Below, in pieces: positions 38,662-48,558 of a stretch of 64,000 nucleotides of DNA; within the stretch, counting starts at the first letter, position 1, and each line of letters begins with the position of its first letter. The stretch covers positions 1 to 64,000 of the forward strand of contig NZ_SSNX01000007.1 in NCBI RefSeq assembly GCF_004801415.1, in the 5' to 3' direction. Under the pieces are notes generated by a model. The model made no database searches. It was given only the letters and a program-made list of their open reading frames with translations, and was not told where the DNA came from. The position numbers and the translations under genes were made by a program. This stretch comes from Deinococcus sp. KSM4-11 (GTDB lineage Bacteria > Deinococcota > Deinococci > Deinococcales > Deinococcaceae).

Positions 38662-40245
38662 TCAGGGTAGCGTGCTCAGGTTCAGCAGCCGCCCGGTGAG
38701 GTGCGCGGCATCCTCGGCACTCACGGTCACGCGGGTCACGTCGGCACTGTCCTGCACGTCGCGTTGCAATTCGGCGGGCGTGGCCGTGGGGAATTTCTGC
38801 CGCCACAGGGCCAGCGCCCCCGCCACCTGCGGCGCGGCGAAGGACGTGCCCCGGTTGAAGTCGCGCACCTGCCCATAGGCGTCCACAGCTGAGACCAGAC
38901 TGCCCGGCGCGAGGATGTCCACGTAGGCTCCCCGGTTGGAGTACGACGCGACCTCCAGGCTTCGGCTGTCGGCGGGTTTCCGCACCGCACCGACGGCGAT
39001 CAGGCCGCCGAGATCCAGCGCGGCCGGGTAGCTGCGCGGCTCGTACAGGCTGCCGCGTACGTAGTCCGTCCACTGGTTGCCCGCCGAGGCGACCACCGTG
39101 ACCCCCAAGTCGATGGCCTGCTGGAGCACCACGCGCATCACGTCCTGCTCGAAGCCGCCCGTGTCGCCGCCGATGCTCAGGTTCAGGATCAGGCGCTTGA
39201 AGTCCCCGCCGAGGTTCGCCTCACCGTAGGCCAGCGCCCAGCACACGCCCCGGAGCACGTCGCTGGTGCGGCACTGGCCGTGGGTGTCGCACACCTTCAC
39301 GGGCAGCACCTCGGCGTCCGGGGCGATCCCGTGCGTGCTCCCGGCCGCCAGGCTGGCGACCATGCTGCCGTGGCCCTGCGCCGCACCCGCCGTGATCAGC
39401 GTGCCGTCCTCGTCGCGGGTGTCGCCCACGAAATCGTCGGCGCTGCCGCTGGCCTCACCGGCCGCCGTGAAGGTGTGGCCGGGCAGCAGCCGGGAGCCCC
39501 ATTCCTCGGTGCTTTGCAGGCCGATGCCGGTATCGAGCACGGCGATCACCGCCCCCTTGCCGGTCCAGCCACGGGCACGGGCGACCGGCGCGGCCACCTC
39601 GTCGGCCGCGTTCATGGGGGCGTACGTGGCCCCGATGCCCCAGCTGCCCACCGGATTGACCGCCAGCACGACCCCGGCGTTCGCGGCGGCCCGGCGGTCC
39701 AGTTCGCTCAGCGTGCCCTCGAAGTCCTTGCCGGTGTAGGTGCCGACCAGCATGAAGCCGCCGCACACGCCAGGGCCGTTCAGGGGAAACAGCGTGACCT
39801 TGACCGGGAGACCGGCCGTGAACGCGCTGACCTGATCCTTGGTCGCTCCGGGCGCCGAGAGCAGCACGAACGTGTCCGGCTGGGCGCCCTCGGTGGACGA
39901 GCGGCCCAGGACGTTCAGCGTGCCGCGGCCCACATCCCGCTTGTCGGTGATCTCCAGGGGCTGTGGGCCGCCCCAGCCGCCGCTGGTGGCGCGGCCATCA
40001 GCGCTCAGGGTCGGGGCCGGGATGGTGAAGGTGACGCTCTGGCCCTGCACCGTGCTGGGCAGCGCCGTTCCCGCCACCTTCACCTGCGGCTGCTGGGGTG
40101 ACCAGTCCAGCGCCACCGTCACGCTCTTGCCCAGGGTCGCGTACTGCGTGGCAAGCGGGTGCGTGACCGGGGTCGGCGAGGGGCCCGTGCCGGTGCAGGC
40201 CGCGAGCAGGGAGCCCAGGGTCATCCATCCAAGCCAGTGTTTCAT
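38662..40245 (-). CDS. Subtilisin-like serine peptidase, lipoprotein
   Basis: An S8-family protease of 527 residues, anchored as a lipoprotein. The start at ATG 40245 (MKHWLGWMTLGSLLAACTG) gives a lipobox LLAAC with C17; the longer upstream frame contains no signal. The region about 25-220 is prodomain- or Ig-like. The catalytic triad is visible: D238 (VIAVLDTGIG), H292 (GHGSMVAS) and S468 (GTSFAAPQVAGALAL). It should act at the cell surface. A 19-base site shared with the VWD lipoprotein lies 74 bases upstream of the start. Confidence 0.92.
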   Translation of the reverse strand: MKHWLGWMTLGSLLAACTGTGPSPTPVTHPLATQYATLGKSVTVALDWSPQQPQVKVAGTALPSTVQGQSVTFTIPAPTLSADGRATSGGWGGPQPLEITDKRDVGRGTLNVLGRSSTEGAQPDTFVLLSAPGATKDQVSAFTAGLPVKVTLFPLNGPGVCGGFMLVGTYTGKDFEGTLSELDRRAAANAGVVLAVNPVGSWGIGATYAPMNAADEVAAPVARARGWTGKGAVIAVLDTGIGLQSTEEWGSRLLPGHTFTAAGEASGSADDFVGDTRDEDGTLITAGAAQGHGSMVASLAAGSTHGIAPDAEVLPVKVCDTHGQCRTSDVLRGVCWALAYGEANLGGDFKRLILNLSIGGDTGGFEQDVMRVVLQQAIDLGVTVVASAGNQWTDYVRGSLYEPRSYPAALDLGGLIAVGAVRKPADSRSLEVASYSNRGAYVDILAPGSLVSAVDAYGQVRDFNRGTSFAAPQVAGALALWRQKFPTATPAELQRDVQDSADVTRVTVSAEDAAHLTGRLLNLSTLP

Positions 40246-40309
40246 TGTCGACCTCCAGCCACAGCGTTTGATCCAGGATGTACGCGCTGATCGGCATGTG
40301 TGCAGGCTG

Positions 40310-42691
40310 TCAGCGTACCCCTGAACGACCCATGAACGATTCCAGGCTGGCCTTGGCCTCGACGGCCATGGCATGAAAGCCGCCGCGCTCGAGCAGGTCG
40401 ATGGCCTGGTTCCACGCAGGAATATCGCCGTCGAGTTCCGCCAGGTTGGCGAGCAGCATGGCGATGTGCGAGGCGTCGGCGGTCTGTCGGGCGACCTCCA
40501 GCCCGGCGCGGTAGGCCCGCCGGGCCTGGTCGGGCTGCGTGAAGTGGCTCAGGATCCCCAGGCCATTCCAGCCCAGCACCAGGGCCGTCAAATTCCCGAC
40601 TTCCTGGCCTAGCCGGATCGCCTCCCGGAAGGCGGCGGCGGCCTGTTCGGTGGCTCCGCTGCGCAGGAAGCCCTGGGCCATGTTGGTCATGACCATGGCC
40701 CGCGCCGAGGGTTGCTGTTCGGTGGCGGCCAGCACCTCCCGGAAGGCGTCGTCGACACCCTCGCCCAGGATCACGCGGGCCACCGCGCGGTTGTTGATGG
40801 CCCACACCCAGCGGGAGGTCTGCCCGGCGGCCTGCCACAGCGTTTCCGCGCGGCTGAACACGTCCAGCGCTTCTCGCGCGTTCCCCCGACGCAGCGCGAT
40901 CTCGCCCAGGGTGGTCAGCGCCTCGGCCTCGGCCCCCAGGGAACCGGTCAGCGCGTCGCGGGCCGCCTGCTCGGCCCCGGCGGGATCACCCAGCTTGTAG
41001 CGCAGCCGGGATTCCAGGGCGCGCGTTTCCGGACTCTGCGGCAGGGTCAGCAGGACGTCCAGAGCCTGCCGGAACAGGCTGCCGCGCTCCAGCGCCTGCG
41101 CCCGCAGCAGCGTGATCTGGGCGGACGCCGGACTGTGGGCCAGCAGTTCCACGGCCCGGCCCGGAAAGCCGCGCCGCAGCAGTTCCTCGCCCCAGTGGGC
41201 ATGGGCGGCGCGCAGACCGTCCAGATCGCTGTCCTCCCACAGGTGGCGGGCCGCCTGGTAGTGCGGCAGGGCCAGGGCGGGCGGCAGGTGCCGGGCCAGG
41301 GCAATGTGAATCTGGGCGGCCTGCTCCGGATCGCTGTCCAGGGTGTGCCGGGCCAGTTCCAGGCCGCGCACCAGCCCGGATTGATCGATCAGTCCGGCCC
41401 GCCGCAGGTGTTCGTGCGCTTCCACCAGGGCCGGGGCGGGCAGGTTCAGGGCCGCGCGGATCAGGCCCAGTTCCATGCCCGGCTGCAGCGTGAGGACCGC
41501 GTAGAGGAGCCGTTCGGTGGCGCCGAGGCGGCCCAGCCGGGCGTCCAGGGCGTCGTCCAGCGGTTCGCCGCGTAGGAAGGCTCCCACCAGGGTGGGCAGG
41601 CCCCCGGTGGCCTCGAAGGCGCCGGGCGTGCTCCGCAGCTCTGCGGCGCTCAGGGCGCCCAGTTCCAGGCTCAGATCCACCGGCAGGGGCGGCTCGCCGG
41701 TGCCCGCCAGGATCACGGGGAAGTCCGGGCGCAGGGCGTGCAGGCGCTCCAGCAGCGTCCGGCTCTCGGGATCCACGGCGGCCCAGTCGTCGATCAGCAC
41801 CCGGCCCGGCTGGGCGCCCAGGCGCCTGAGCAGGACGGCCTCGCTGGCTTCCAGATCGCCCAGCAGCGGTTCCAGCGTGGCGTAGGGCAGACCGGCGCGT
41901 GCCGGCAGGACATGCCCGCCGGCCGAGGCTACCTCGCGCAGCAGGGCCGTCTTTCCCTGGCCCGCGCCGCCGCGCACCCACGCCCACTGGCCGGGTTCCA
42001 GAGCGCGTAGCCGCTCCAGTTCCCGTTCCCGCCCCACGAAGGGAGGTCGCAGCCGTCCACGGGCCTGGGGCACCGGGGCCTCCAGCGTGAGGCCCAGGTC
42101 GCGGGCTTCCCGCTCGATGGCCCCGCATAGTGGATGCTCGGCGGCCCTCAGCAGGGCGTAGAAGCGTGGCAGATCCTCGGGTTCGGGGGGTGGGGCTCCC
42201 GGCAGGCGGTAGGCCGTCTCGGCTCCCTGCGCCGCCCGCTCGAACTGGGCCTCGCGGGCCTCGGCCTCGGCGTGCCACAGCAGCGCCGCCCGCAGCTCGC
42301 GGGCCAGGGTCTCGCGGGTGTCCAGCACCCAGTCCTCCAGCTCGGTTCCCGAATCGTCCAGGTCGACGCTGTCGGCGAACGGCCCGCCGTACAGCTTCAG
42401 GGCCTCGTCCAGGTTCCCGGCCCGCAGGTGGTCGCGCAGTTCCCCGGCGTCGCTGGGTACGGCCGCCCACACGCGGCGTTCGTCGGCATCGCCGGCGTGC
42501 AGGCGGCGCAGGTGCGTGATGGCCACCGCGAGGTTGTTCATGGCGTTCGGGGCGTCCGGCCAGAACAGCTGCGCCATGAAGCGCCGGGTGCGCGGTCCTT
42601 CCAGACTCAGGTAGGCCAGCAGCAGCAGCGGCTTCTCGCGGCGGAACTTCAGTTCCTCCAGCCGCAGGTGACCCAGACTGACCAGCCGCAT
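40310..42691 (-). CDS. AfsR/SARP-like ATPase regulator with TPR-type repeats
   Basis: A 793-residue regulator. The N-terminal winged helix (LGHLRLEELKFRREKPLLLLAYLSLEG to LAVAITHLRRL, about residues 5-65) and a bacterial activation-like helical domain (to about 215) are followed by a STAND-type ATPase with Walker A GGAGQGKT (K247) and LIDDW as Walker B. About 320 residues of TPR-like helical repeats follow. Such proteins bind DNA and respond to a ligand through the repeats. It is divergent from the VWD lipoprotein gene and lies upstream of the subtilase gene, which makes it the likely regulator of both. Confidence 0.8.
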   Translation of the reverse strand: MRLVSLGHLRLEELKFRREKPLLLLAYLSLEGPRTRRFMAQLFWPDAPNAMNNLAVAITHLRRLHAGDADERRVWAAVPSDAGELRDHLRAGNLDEALKLYGGPFADSVDLDDSGTELEDWVLDTRETLARELRAALLWHAEAEAREAQFERAAQGAETAYRLPGAPPPEPEDLPRFYALLRAAEHPLCGAIEREARDLGLTLEAPVPQARGRLRPPFVGRERELERLRALEPGQWAWVRGGAGQGKTALLREVASAGGHVLPARAGLPYATLEPLLGDLEASEAVLLRRLGAQPGRVLIDDWAAVDPESRTLLERLHALRPDFPVILAGTGEPPLPVDLSLELGALSAAELRSTPGAFEATGGLPTLVGAFLRGEPLDDALDARLGRLGATERLLYAVLTLQPGMELGLIRAALNLPAPALVEAHEHLRRAGLIDQSGLVRGLELARHTLDSDPEQAAQIHIALARHLPPALALPHYQAARHLWEDSDLDGLRAAHAHWGEELLRRGFPGRAVELLAHSPASAQITLLRAQALERGSLFRQALDVLLTLPQSPETRALESRLRYKLGDPAGAEQAARDALTGSLGAEAEALTTLGEIALRRGNAREALDVFSRAETLWQAAGQTSRWVWAINNRAVARVILGEGVDDAFREVLAATEQQPSARAMVMTNMAQGFLRSGATEQAAAAFREAIRLGQEVGNLTALVLGWNGLGILSHFTQPDQARRAYRAGLEVARQTADASHIAMLLANLAELDGDIPAWNQAIDLLERGGFHAMAVEAKASLESFMGRSGVR
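40320..40338 (-). promoter_or_regulatory. Direct-repeat operator candidate, copy upstream of subtilase
   Basis: On the minus strand this reads CGTTCATGGGTCGTTCAGG, with two CGTTCA half-sites 11 bases apart. It overlaps the last codons of the regulator gene and ends 74 bases before the subtilase start. TACGCT (40312-40317) just after it could be a -10 box. Confidence 0.65.
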
Positions 42692-42741
42692 GGGTGCAGC
42701 CTAGCGTCCCTGGCTCCTGCCATGATCACGGCCTGCGAAAA

Positions 42742-42760
42742 CGTTCATGGGTCGTTCAGG
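42742..42760 (+). promoter_or_regulatory. Direct-repeat operator candidate, copy upstream of VWD lipoprotein
   Basis: An exact 19-base match to the site at 40320-40338, in the same orientation relative to its gene. It ends 73 bases before the lipoprotein start. A third half-site CGTTCC (42765-42770) and a possible -10 box TATCGT (42771-42776) follow. Confidence 0.65.
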
Positions 42761-42833
42761 CCTTCGTTCCTATCGTCCTGGCAAGCACCGGGCCACGCAC
42801 CAATTGCGGCCGGCCGCTCAAGGAGACACCACC

Positions 42834-45716
42834 ATGCCGAACACCAGGATGCTTGCCGGAACGATCACGACCCTGAGCCTCATGCTGGCCCTCGCCGGCT
42901 GCAGTGGGGGCAGCTCCACGCCCGCACCCGGCCCGCTGGCCGCGCCCCAGCACGTGCAGGTCATTCCCCAGGACGGCCAGGCGACCATCGTGTGGGACGC
43001 CCCGGACGACGCGAAGGTCACGGGCTTCAACGTCTACCAGGGAGACCAGAAACTGAACGATGTGCCCATCAGCGCGCAGGGCCTGAAAGGGGGCGGCCTC
43101 AAGGTGTCCGGCCTGCACGCCCAGGCCCAGGCGGGCCACCTGCTGAGCTACGTCGCGCAGAACCTCCAGAACGGCACGCGCTACGACTTCCGCGTGGTAT
43201 CCGTCGGAGCAGGTGGCGAGAGTAGCGCCTCCAGCGGCAGCGCCGGCGGCAGCCCCCTGGTCTGCGACCGCTACAAGGTGGACAGTCGCATCTATGGTTC
43301 CGGGCCGTACGAACTGCACCGCGCGAAACTGACGCGGGCCGGCACGGGCCTTCCGGGTGCCGAGATTCACGTGCTGGGCGGCGGCACCGACCACATCATG
43401 ACGTACAACGCGGGCCTGAGCGAATACTTCGACACGGCCAGCGGCACCACCTTCGCGTGGACACCGGGCAGCCGCGCCGACCTGCTGACCCGCGTGGGCG
43501 ATTGCCTCGTGCTCGCCACCGACCGTGTGCCCGCCCGCCCCACCCTGAGCGCGCCCGCCGGAGCCACCTCCGATCCGACCACGCCGGTGAACCTCACGTG
43601 GACGCTCACGGGCAGCGACCCGGCCGTGCAGAACGTGCACCTGTCATGGGTGGACGGCGGCGGCACCATCCACACGCACATGTTCCCGAACCTGCCCGGC
43701 AGTGCCCGCAGCTTCAGCATCCCAGCCGGCACCCTGCCCGGCGGCGTGCCTGTAAAGGTCTGGGTGCGAACCAGCAACCCTGGCGCGGCCACCCTGTTCG
43801 GCAGCTACACGCCGGACTCCAGCGTGTCCTTCGAGAACACCAGCCCGCTGCTGACCCTGCCGGCCGGAACCGGCGCGGCCCCCCAGCCCGCCGTGAGCTG
43901 GGGCGACCCGCACCTGATCACCCTGGACCACACGGCTGTGGAATTCCAGGCGGTGGGCGAGTTCGATCTGGCGCAGTCCACCACCGACACCTTCCGCGTG
44001 CAGGCCCGGCAGCGGCCCTGGGGAGGCAGCGGCGTGGTCAGCGTGAACACGGCCATCGCCACCCGCATGAACGGCCAGAAGGCCGGCGTGTACCTGAGCG
44101 GCAGCGGGGCGGTGCTGCGGCTGGGCAACGCGGGTACCGTCACGCCTGTGCCAGCCGGTGGCCTCGACCTGGGGGGCGGGTACCGCGTGACCCAGAGCGG
44201 CGCGGAGTTCACCTTCGAGTCTCCCGGCGGGGAGCGGCTGATCGTCACGGGCGGCGGCGGGTACCTCAATGCCCGCCTGACCCTGCCCGTCAGCCGTCAC
44301 GGGGCCATACGTGGCCTGTGGGGCAACTTCGACGGCGTGGGCACCAACGACGTATTCCTGCGATCGGGCACGCCCCTGAGCAGCCCCATTCCCTTCGCGG
44401 ATTTCTACGGCCCCTACGCGACCTCCTGGCGGGTTCCCAGCGCCGCCGAATCCCTGTTCGTGTACGACAGCGGCCAGAGCTTCGGTGGCTTCGACGACCC
44501 GGCCTTCCCGTCCGCCCACCCGATCCCCAGCGCCGACGAACGCGCCGCCGCCGAGGCGACCTGCCACGCGGCGGGCGTGACCGACCCGATCCTGCTGGCC
44601 GGGTGCGTCACCGACGTGAGCCAGACGCACGACGCCGGGTTCGCCAGCGCCGCCGCGAACGTGCCCGCCCCGCTGGGCAGCGTGACCATCATCCCGCCCG
44701 CCCGCGCCGACCTGATCGTGACCGGCTTCACGGCCACGCTGGCCGACACCTGCCGCCCGTACTCCACCTTCGTGACCGGCAAGGTCACCGTGAAGAACGT
44801 CGGCAGCGCGCCCAGCGCCGCCCGCAGCGACGTGGGGCTGGTGCAGGTCGTGGACGCCCGCGACGAGGCCCTGACCGGCGGCTACCGGGGCAACGGCGTG
44901 GGCCTGGGCAGCGTGGCTCCCGGGGCCAGCGCCACCGTCGAGATCCCCGTGTACTACCCCATCGGCGCGCCCGAGGACACCACCGGCACCCGCACGTACT
45001 TCGCCCGCGTGAACTTCGGCCACTACATCGACGAGTCGAACACCGCGAACAACCGCTCGGCCGGGAACGTGGACGTGACCATTCCTGCCGGGCACTGCCA
45101 CAACAGCGTCGGCCTGATCTATAAGGGCGACACCAGCGCGGCCACCGCCTACCGCGACCACCTGAAGACCCGGGGCCTGAACGTCGCCCTGGTGGACGCC
45201 GCCAGCCTGACCCCCAGCTCGCCCAGAACGCTCGCGGGCTTCGACCTGCTGGCCATCGATCCGCTGACCGGCGATCTGAACACCTGGACAGGCGGTGCGG
45301 ACGCCGAGGCAGCCATCGCGGCCAGCGGCAAGCCCATCCTGGGCCTGGGTGGCGGCGGGTACGCGCTGCTGGGCACGCTGCACCGCACCCTGGGCTGGGG
45401 GAACGGCGCGCATGAGTCCAGCCAGGACAGCATCAAGGCCAGCAGTCCGCTGCACCCGGCCCTGAGCACGCCCTTCACCGTGGCCTTCACGGGAGGGCTG
45501 GCCAAGGTCGCCAACGCTGGAGCTCCGGTGGTCGAATACCACACCAGCGTGACCGGCATCGAACGCGTCGCCCTGAGTCCCGCGACCGACCAGTACGCGC
45601 CGCTGGCCGTCGAGGCCAAGACGAACAGCGCCATGTGGGGCTTCTACGGTGTTCCGAACTACACCGACGCCGGCTGGAACGCCGTGGCGAACCTCGCGTG
45701 GTACCTGCTGCCCTGA
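42834..45716 (+). CDS. Large VWD-domain lipoprotein
   Basis: A 960-residue surface lipoprotein from ATG 42834 with an AAGGAG site. The lipobox LAGC gives C23. An FN3-like domain follows (about 38-135, [29 protein letters not shown]). A von Willebrand D-like domain has the hallmark [16 protein letters not shown] at about 356 and [13 protein letters not shown] at about 500. A CARDB-like beta domain lies near 620-740 ([15 protein letters not shown]). The end resembles a ThuA/glutamine-amidotransferase-like fold, with no catalytic Cys seen. It is divergent from the regulator gene and shares its operator candidate with the subtilase. Confidence 0.85.
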   Translation: MPNTRMLAGTITTLSLMLALAGCSGGSSTPAPGPLAAPQHVQVIPQDGQATIVWDAPDDAKVTGFNVYQGDQKLNDVPISAQGLKGGGLKVSGLHAQAQAGHLLSYVAQNLQNGTRYDFRVVSVGAGGESSASSGSAGGSPLVCDRYKVDSRIYGSGPYELHRAKLTRAGTGLPGAEIHVLGGGTDHIMTYNAGLSEYFDTASGTTFAWTPGSRADLLTRVGDCLVLATDRVPARPTLSAPAGATSDPTTPVNLTWTLTGSDPAVQNVHLSWVDGGGTIHTHMFPNLPGSARSFSIPAGTLPGGVPVKVWVRTSNPGAATLFGSYTPDSSVSFENTSPLLTLPAGTGAAPQPAVSWGDPHLITLDHTAVEFQAVGEFDLAQSTTDTFRVQARQRPWGGSGVVSVNTAIATRMNGQKAGVYLSGSGAVLRLGNAGTVTPVPAGGLDLGGGYRVTQSGAEFTFESPGGERLIVTGGGGYLNARLTLPVSRHGAIRGLWGNFDGVGTNDVFLRSGTPLSSPIPFADFYGPYATSWRVPSAAESLFVYDSGQSFGGFDDPAFPSAHPIPSADERAAAEATCHAAGVTDPILLAGCVTDVSQTHDAGFASAAANVPAPLGSVTIIPPARADLIVTGFTATLADTCRPYSTFVTGKVTVKNVGSAPSAARSDVGLVQVVDARDEALTGGYRGNGVGLGSVAPGASATVEIPVYYPIGAPEDTTGTRTYFARVNFGHYIDESNTANNRSAGNVDVTIPAGHCHNSVGLIYKGDTSAATAYRDHLKTRGLNVALVDAASLTPSSPRTLAGFDLLAIDPLTGDLNTWTGGADAEAAIAASGKPILGLGGGGYALLGTLHRTLGWGNGAHESSQDSIKASSPLHPALSTPFTVAFTGGLAKVANAGAPVVEYHTSVTGIERVALSPATDQYAPLAVEAKTNSAMWGFYGVPNYTDAGWNAVANLAWYLLP

Positions 45717-45730
45717 GGTGAAGTCTGCCG

Positions 45731-45762
45731 GATGGGAGCCTGGGGTCACCCGGGCTCCCATC
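45731..45762 (+). terminator. Terminator after the VWD lipoprotein gene
   Basis: A perfect 10-bp stem GATGGGAGCC/GGCTCCCATC around a 12-base loop, 14 bases after the stop. It is followed by a weakly T-rich stretch. Confidence 0.75.
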
Positions 45763-45802
45763 TCCATTTGCCGTTCCCCCTGCCGTGACAGCCTGCGCGG
45801 CC

Positions 45803-45808
45803 TACACT
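45803..45808 (+). promoter_or_regulatory. -10 element for fumC, leaderless
   Basis: TACACT ends eight bases before ATG 45817, so transcription should start at the initiation codon. A weak -35 (CTGCCG) lies 17 bases upstream. Confidence 0.5.
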
Positions 45809-45816
45809 CAGGTGCG

Positions 45817-47208
45817 ATGAGCACCCGCAAAGAATCCGACACCATGGGCACCCTGGACGTGGACGCCACCCGTTACTGGGGCGCGCAGACGGAACGCAGC
45901 ATCCACAACTTCCCGATCGGCCGGGACACCTTCGTATGGGGCCGGCCGGTCATCCGCGCGCTGGGCATCCTGAAGAAGGGCGCGGCGCAGGCGAACGCGG
46001 AACTGGGCGAACTGCCGAGCGACGTGGCCGCCCTGATCGTGCAGGCGGCCGACGAGGTGATCGCCGGGAAGCTCGACGACCACTTCCCGCTGGTGGTGTT
46101 CCAGACCGGGAGCGGCACCCAGAGCAACATGAACGCCAACGAGGTCATCTCCAACCGGGCCATCGAGATCGCGGGCGGCGTGATGGGCAGCAAGGCGCCC
46201 GTACACCCGAACGACCACGTGAACCGGGGACAGAGCAGCAACGATACCTTCCCGACCGCCATGCACATCGCCGTGGTGCTGGAACTGAACGAACGGCTGT
46301 ACGGCAGCGTGGGCACACTGCGGGACACGCTGCACGCCAAGGCCGGGCAGTACGCCGGGCTGGTGAAGGTGGGCCGCACGCACCTCCAGGACGCCACGCC
46401 GATCACGCTGGGCCAGGAGATCGGCGGCTGGGTCGCGCAGCTCGACTACGCGCTGGCCGAGGTGAAGCACGCCGGAGAGGGCCTGCTGGACCTCGCCATC
46501 GGCGGCACGGCGGTCGGCACCGGCCTGAACGCCCACCCGAAATTCGGTGACCTGGCCGGGCAGAAGTACGGCGAAGAGACCGGCTACCACTTCCGCAGTG
46601 CCGAGAACAAGTTCGCCGCCCTGAGCGCCCACGACGCCCTGGTGCAGACCAGCGCCGCCCTGCGGACGCTTGCGGGCGCACTGATGAAGATGGCCAACGA
46701 CGTGCGCTGGCTCGCGTCGGGTCCCCGCAACGGCATCGGCGAGATCACCATTCCCGAGAACGAGCCCGGCAGCAGCATCATGCCCGGCAAGGTCAACCCC
46801 ACCCAGAGCGAGGCCATGACCATGGTCGCCACCCGTGTGTTCGGGAACGACGCCACCGTCGCCTTCGCGGGCAGCCAGGGGAACTTCCAGCTGAACGTCT
46901 TCAAGCCCGTCATGGTGCACGCCGTGCTGGAATCGATCCGCCTGATCTCGGACGCCTGCGTGGCCTTCAACGACAACTGCGCGGTTGGGATCGAAGCGAA
47001 CGTTGAGAAGATCGAACACAACCTGTCCATCAACCTGATGCAGGTCACGGCGCTGAACAAGCACATCGGCTACGACAAGGCCGCCGCCATTGCCAAGAAA
47101 GCCCACAAGGACGGCAGCAGCCTGAAGGAAGCCGCGTTGAGCCTGGGCTACGTGACCGACGCCGAATTCGACGAGTGGGTTGTGCCGCTCGACATGACCC
47201 ACAACTGA
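45817..47208 (+). CDS. fumC: Fumarate hydratase class II
   Basis: FumC interconverts fumarate and L-malate in the TCA cycle without an iron-sulfur cluster. The 463-residue protein shows the superfamily signature [15 protein letters not shown], which contains the active-site serine loop, the substrate-site phrases [18 protein letters not shown] and [16 protein letters not shown], and [17 protein letters not shown] with the catalytic histidine. The start at ATG 45817 fits the -10 box just upstream. It has no operon partner. Confidence 0.96.
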   Translation: MSTRKESDTMGTLDVDATRYWGAQTERSIHNFPIGRDTFVWGRPVIRALGILKKGAAQANAELGELPSDVAALIVQAADEVIAGKLDDHFPLVVFQTGSGTQSNMNANEVISNRAIEIAGGVMGSKAPVHPNDHVNRGQSSNDTFPTAMHIAVVLELNERLYGSVGTLRDTLHAKAGQYAGLVKVGRTHLQDATPITLGQEIGGWVAQLDYALAEVKHAGEGLLDLAIGGTAVGTGLNAHPKFGDLAGQKYGEETGYHFRSAENKFAALSAHDALVQTSAALRTLAGALMKMANDVRWLASGPRNGIGEITIPENEPGSSIMPGKVNPTQSEAMTMVATRVFGNDATVAFAGSQGNFQLNVFKPVMVHAVLESIRLISDACVAFNDNCAVGIEANVEKIEHNLSINLMQVTALNKHIGYDKAAAIAKKAHKDGSSLKEAALSLGYVTDAEFDEWVVPLDMTHN

Positions 47209-47290
47209 AGCGGGGGAGGGGAGAGGCCATCCGTGCTCCAGTCTGCGTGGGCACGGGGCGGTTCCTGTAGGAAACCCCGGTGAGGACACC

Positions 47291-47734
47291 ATGACCAGCC
47301 GGGAAAGTGTGCACCGAACCGTCATCCTCCGCGCGACCCCGGCCAGGGTGTGGACGGCACTCATCCAGCCGGAGCAGATGGCCCGCTGGATGGCCGACTT
47401 CCCTTTGAGCATTGCCGTGACCTGGGAGGTCGGCGCTGCTCTGCATATGACCGGTGACCTGCACGGCCTGCCGTTCGAGAACCGGGGCACGGTGCTGGAG
47501 GTCGTGCCGCTCCGACGGCTGCGTTTCACGTACTGGAGCACCCTGACCGGCCGCCCGTACACGGAGGCGGACATTCCCGTGGTGCAGTTCACCCTCTCTC
47601 CTGAAGGTGGCGGGACGCGGCTGGAACTGACGCACGGCCACGTGCCAGCCGGGCCGGAGCACCAGCACCTGCCCTTCTACTGGAACGCCGCGCTGCTCAA
47701 ACTGGGCGACCTGCTGGCCGCACCCGCTGGATAG
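47291..47734 (+). CDS. SRPBCC (AHSA1-type) domain protein
   Basis: A 147-residue START-like protein of the Aha1/CalC type. The pattern VHRTVILRATPARVWTALIQPEQMARWM and the later RFTYWS and TRLELTHGHVP are typical. These small cytosolic domains form a hydrophobic cavity for lipids or other small molecules, and the ligand is unknown here. The start at ATG 47291 begins the domain directly. The gene ends three bases before the promoter-terminator cassette at 47737. Confidence 0.82.
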   Translation: MTSRESVHRTVILRATPARVWTALIQPEQMARWMADFPLSIAVTWEVGAALHMTGDLHGLPFENRGTVLEVVPLRRLRFTYWSTLTGRPYTEADIPVVQFTLSPEGGGTRLELTHGHVPAGPEHQHLPFYWNAALLKLGDLLAAPAG

Positions 47735-47736
47735 GT

Positions 47737-47798
47737 TTGACGGATGGTGTATACCGCGCTATAGTTTCAGACATCACCGCCCACTGAGGCGGGTTTTT
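47737..47798 (+). ncRNA. Promoter-terminator micro-cassette, copy 2
   Basis: The same layout as copy 1: TTGACG (47737-47742), 17-base spacer, TATAGT (47760-47765), then within about 12 bases a terminator hairpin (CCGCC/GGCGG, 47777-47792) and five Ts. It shares ATACCGCGCTATAGTT and CATCACCGCC with copy 1, while the loop differs (CACTGA instead of GAGAA). The predicted RNA is about 25-28 bases. A downstream gene starts at 47974, so attenuation is possible here but not for copy 1. Confidence 0.6.
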
Positions 47799-47973
47799 CG
47801 TTTTCTGGCAACGCGGTTTAGGGCTCGGAGAACCAATGTAGCCATTGCCTGCATCTCGATCCACAGTTCGCTCCATCTCCTTACCCCACGGTCACCTCAA
47901 TCTAGGGTCTGTGCGGCTGGAGATTTGGCAGCGTGCACCTGTCGGTTCGTGCTCAGCGGGCATACTTGCACGC

Positions 47974-48525
47974 ATGACGTCACCCCTGAATGTCATTCTC
48001 GGTGCAGGAAGTCAGGCCTGGGATGGTTGGCTCCCCACGCAACGGGAACAACTCGACCTCACCAACCGCGTAACCTTCGAACACTATTTCGGTGACCGCC
48101 GCGCCGATGCGTTCTTGTGCGAACATGTTTGGGAACACCTGACCCTTGAGCAGGGGCGAGCGGCCGCCCAGCTGTGCTTTGACTTCCTTAAGCCACGTGG
48201 ATTCCTCCGCTGCGCGGTTCCCGACGCGAATTTCCCGGACGAGACGTATCAACGGATCGTGCGGATCGGCGGACCGGGGCCAGCCGATCACCCGGCCGCC
48301 GATCATAAGATCGTGTATGACGTTCACCTTTTCAGGGACGTATTTGAGAAGGTGGGCTTCGACGTGAACCTGCTGGAATACTGCGATGAGCAGGGGCGCT
48401 TCCATTATCACGAATGGGATGTGACGACGGGGCCGATCTACCGGTCTCTGATGCTTGACCACCGCAACCGTGACGGGAAGGTAGGAAGTGTTTCGATCAT
48501 CGTAAACGCCATGAAACCCGAGTAA
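47974..48525 (+). CDS. SAM-dependent methyltransferase-like protein
   Basis: A 183-residue protein resembling the type-11 methyltransferase fold, with a shortened start. Residues 5-13 (LNVILGAGS) correspond to motif I, DAFLCEHVWEHLTLEQGR to the conserved EH-E-HL region of the fold, and FDFLKPRGFLRCAVPD to the strand and loop before the substrate site. The gene starts at ATG 47974; the longer upstream frame lacks support. Related proteins are often sugar- or lipid-modifying. The substrate is unknown. A degraded insertion sequence lies just downstream. Confidence 0.75.
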   Translation: MTSPLNVILGAGSQAWDGWLPTQREQLDLTNRVTFEHYFGDRRADAFLCEHVWEHLTLEQGRAAAQLCFDFLKPRGFLRCAVPDANFPDETYQRIVRIGGPGPADHPAADHKIVYDVHLFRDVFEKVGFDVNLLEYCDEQGRFHYHEWDVTTGPIYRSLMLDHRNRDGKVGSVSIIVNAMKPE

Positions 48526-48558
48526 GCGTCGTTTGGTTGGCTGTGCGACACCGGCTGT

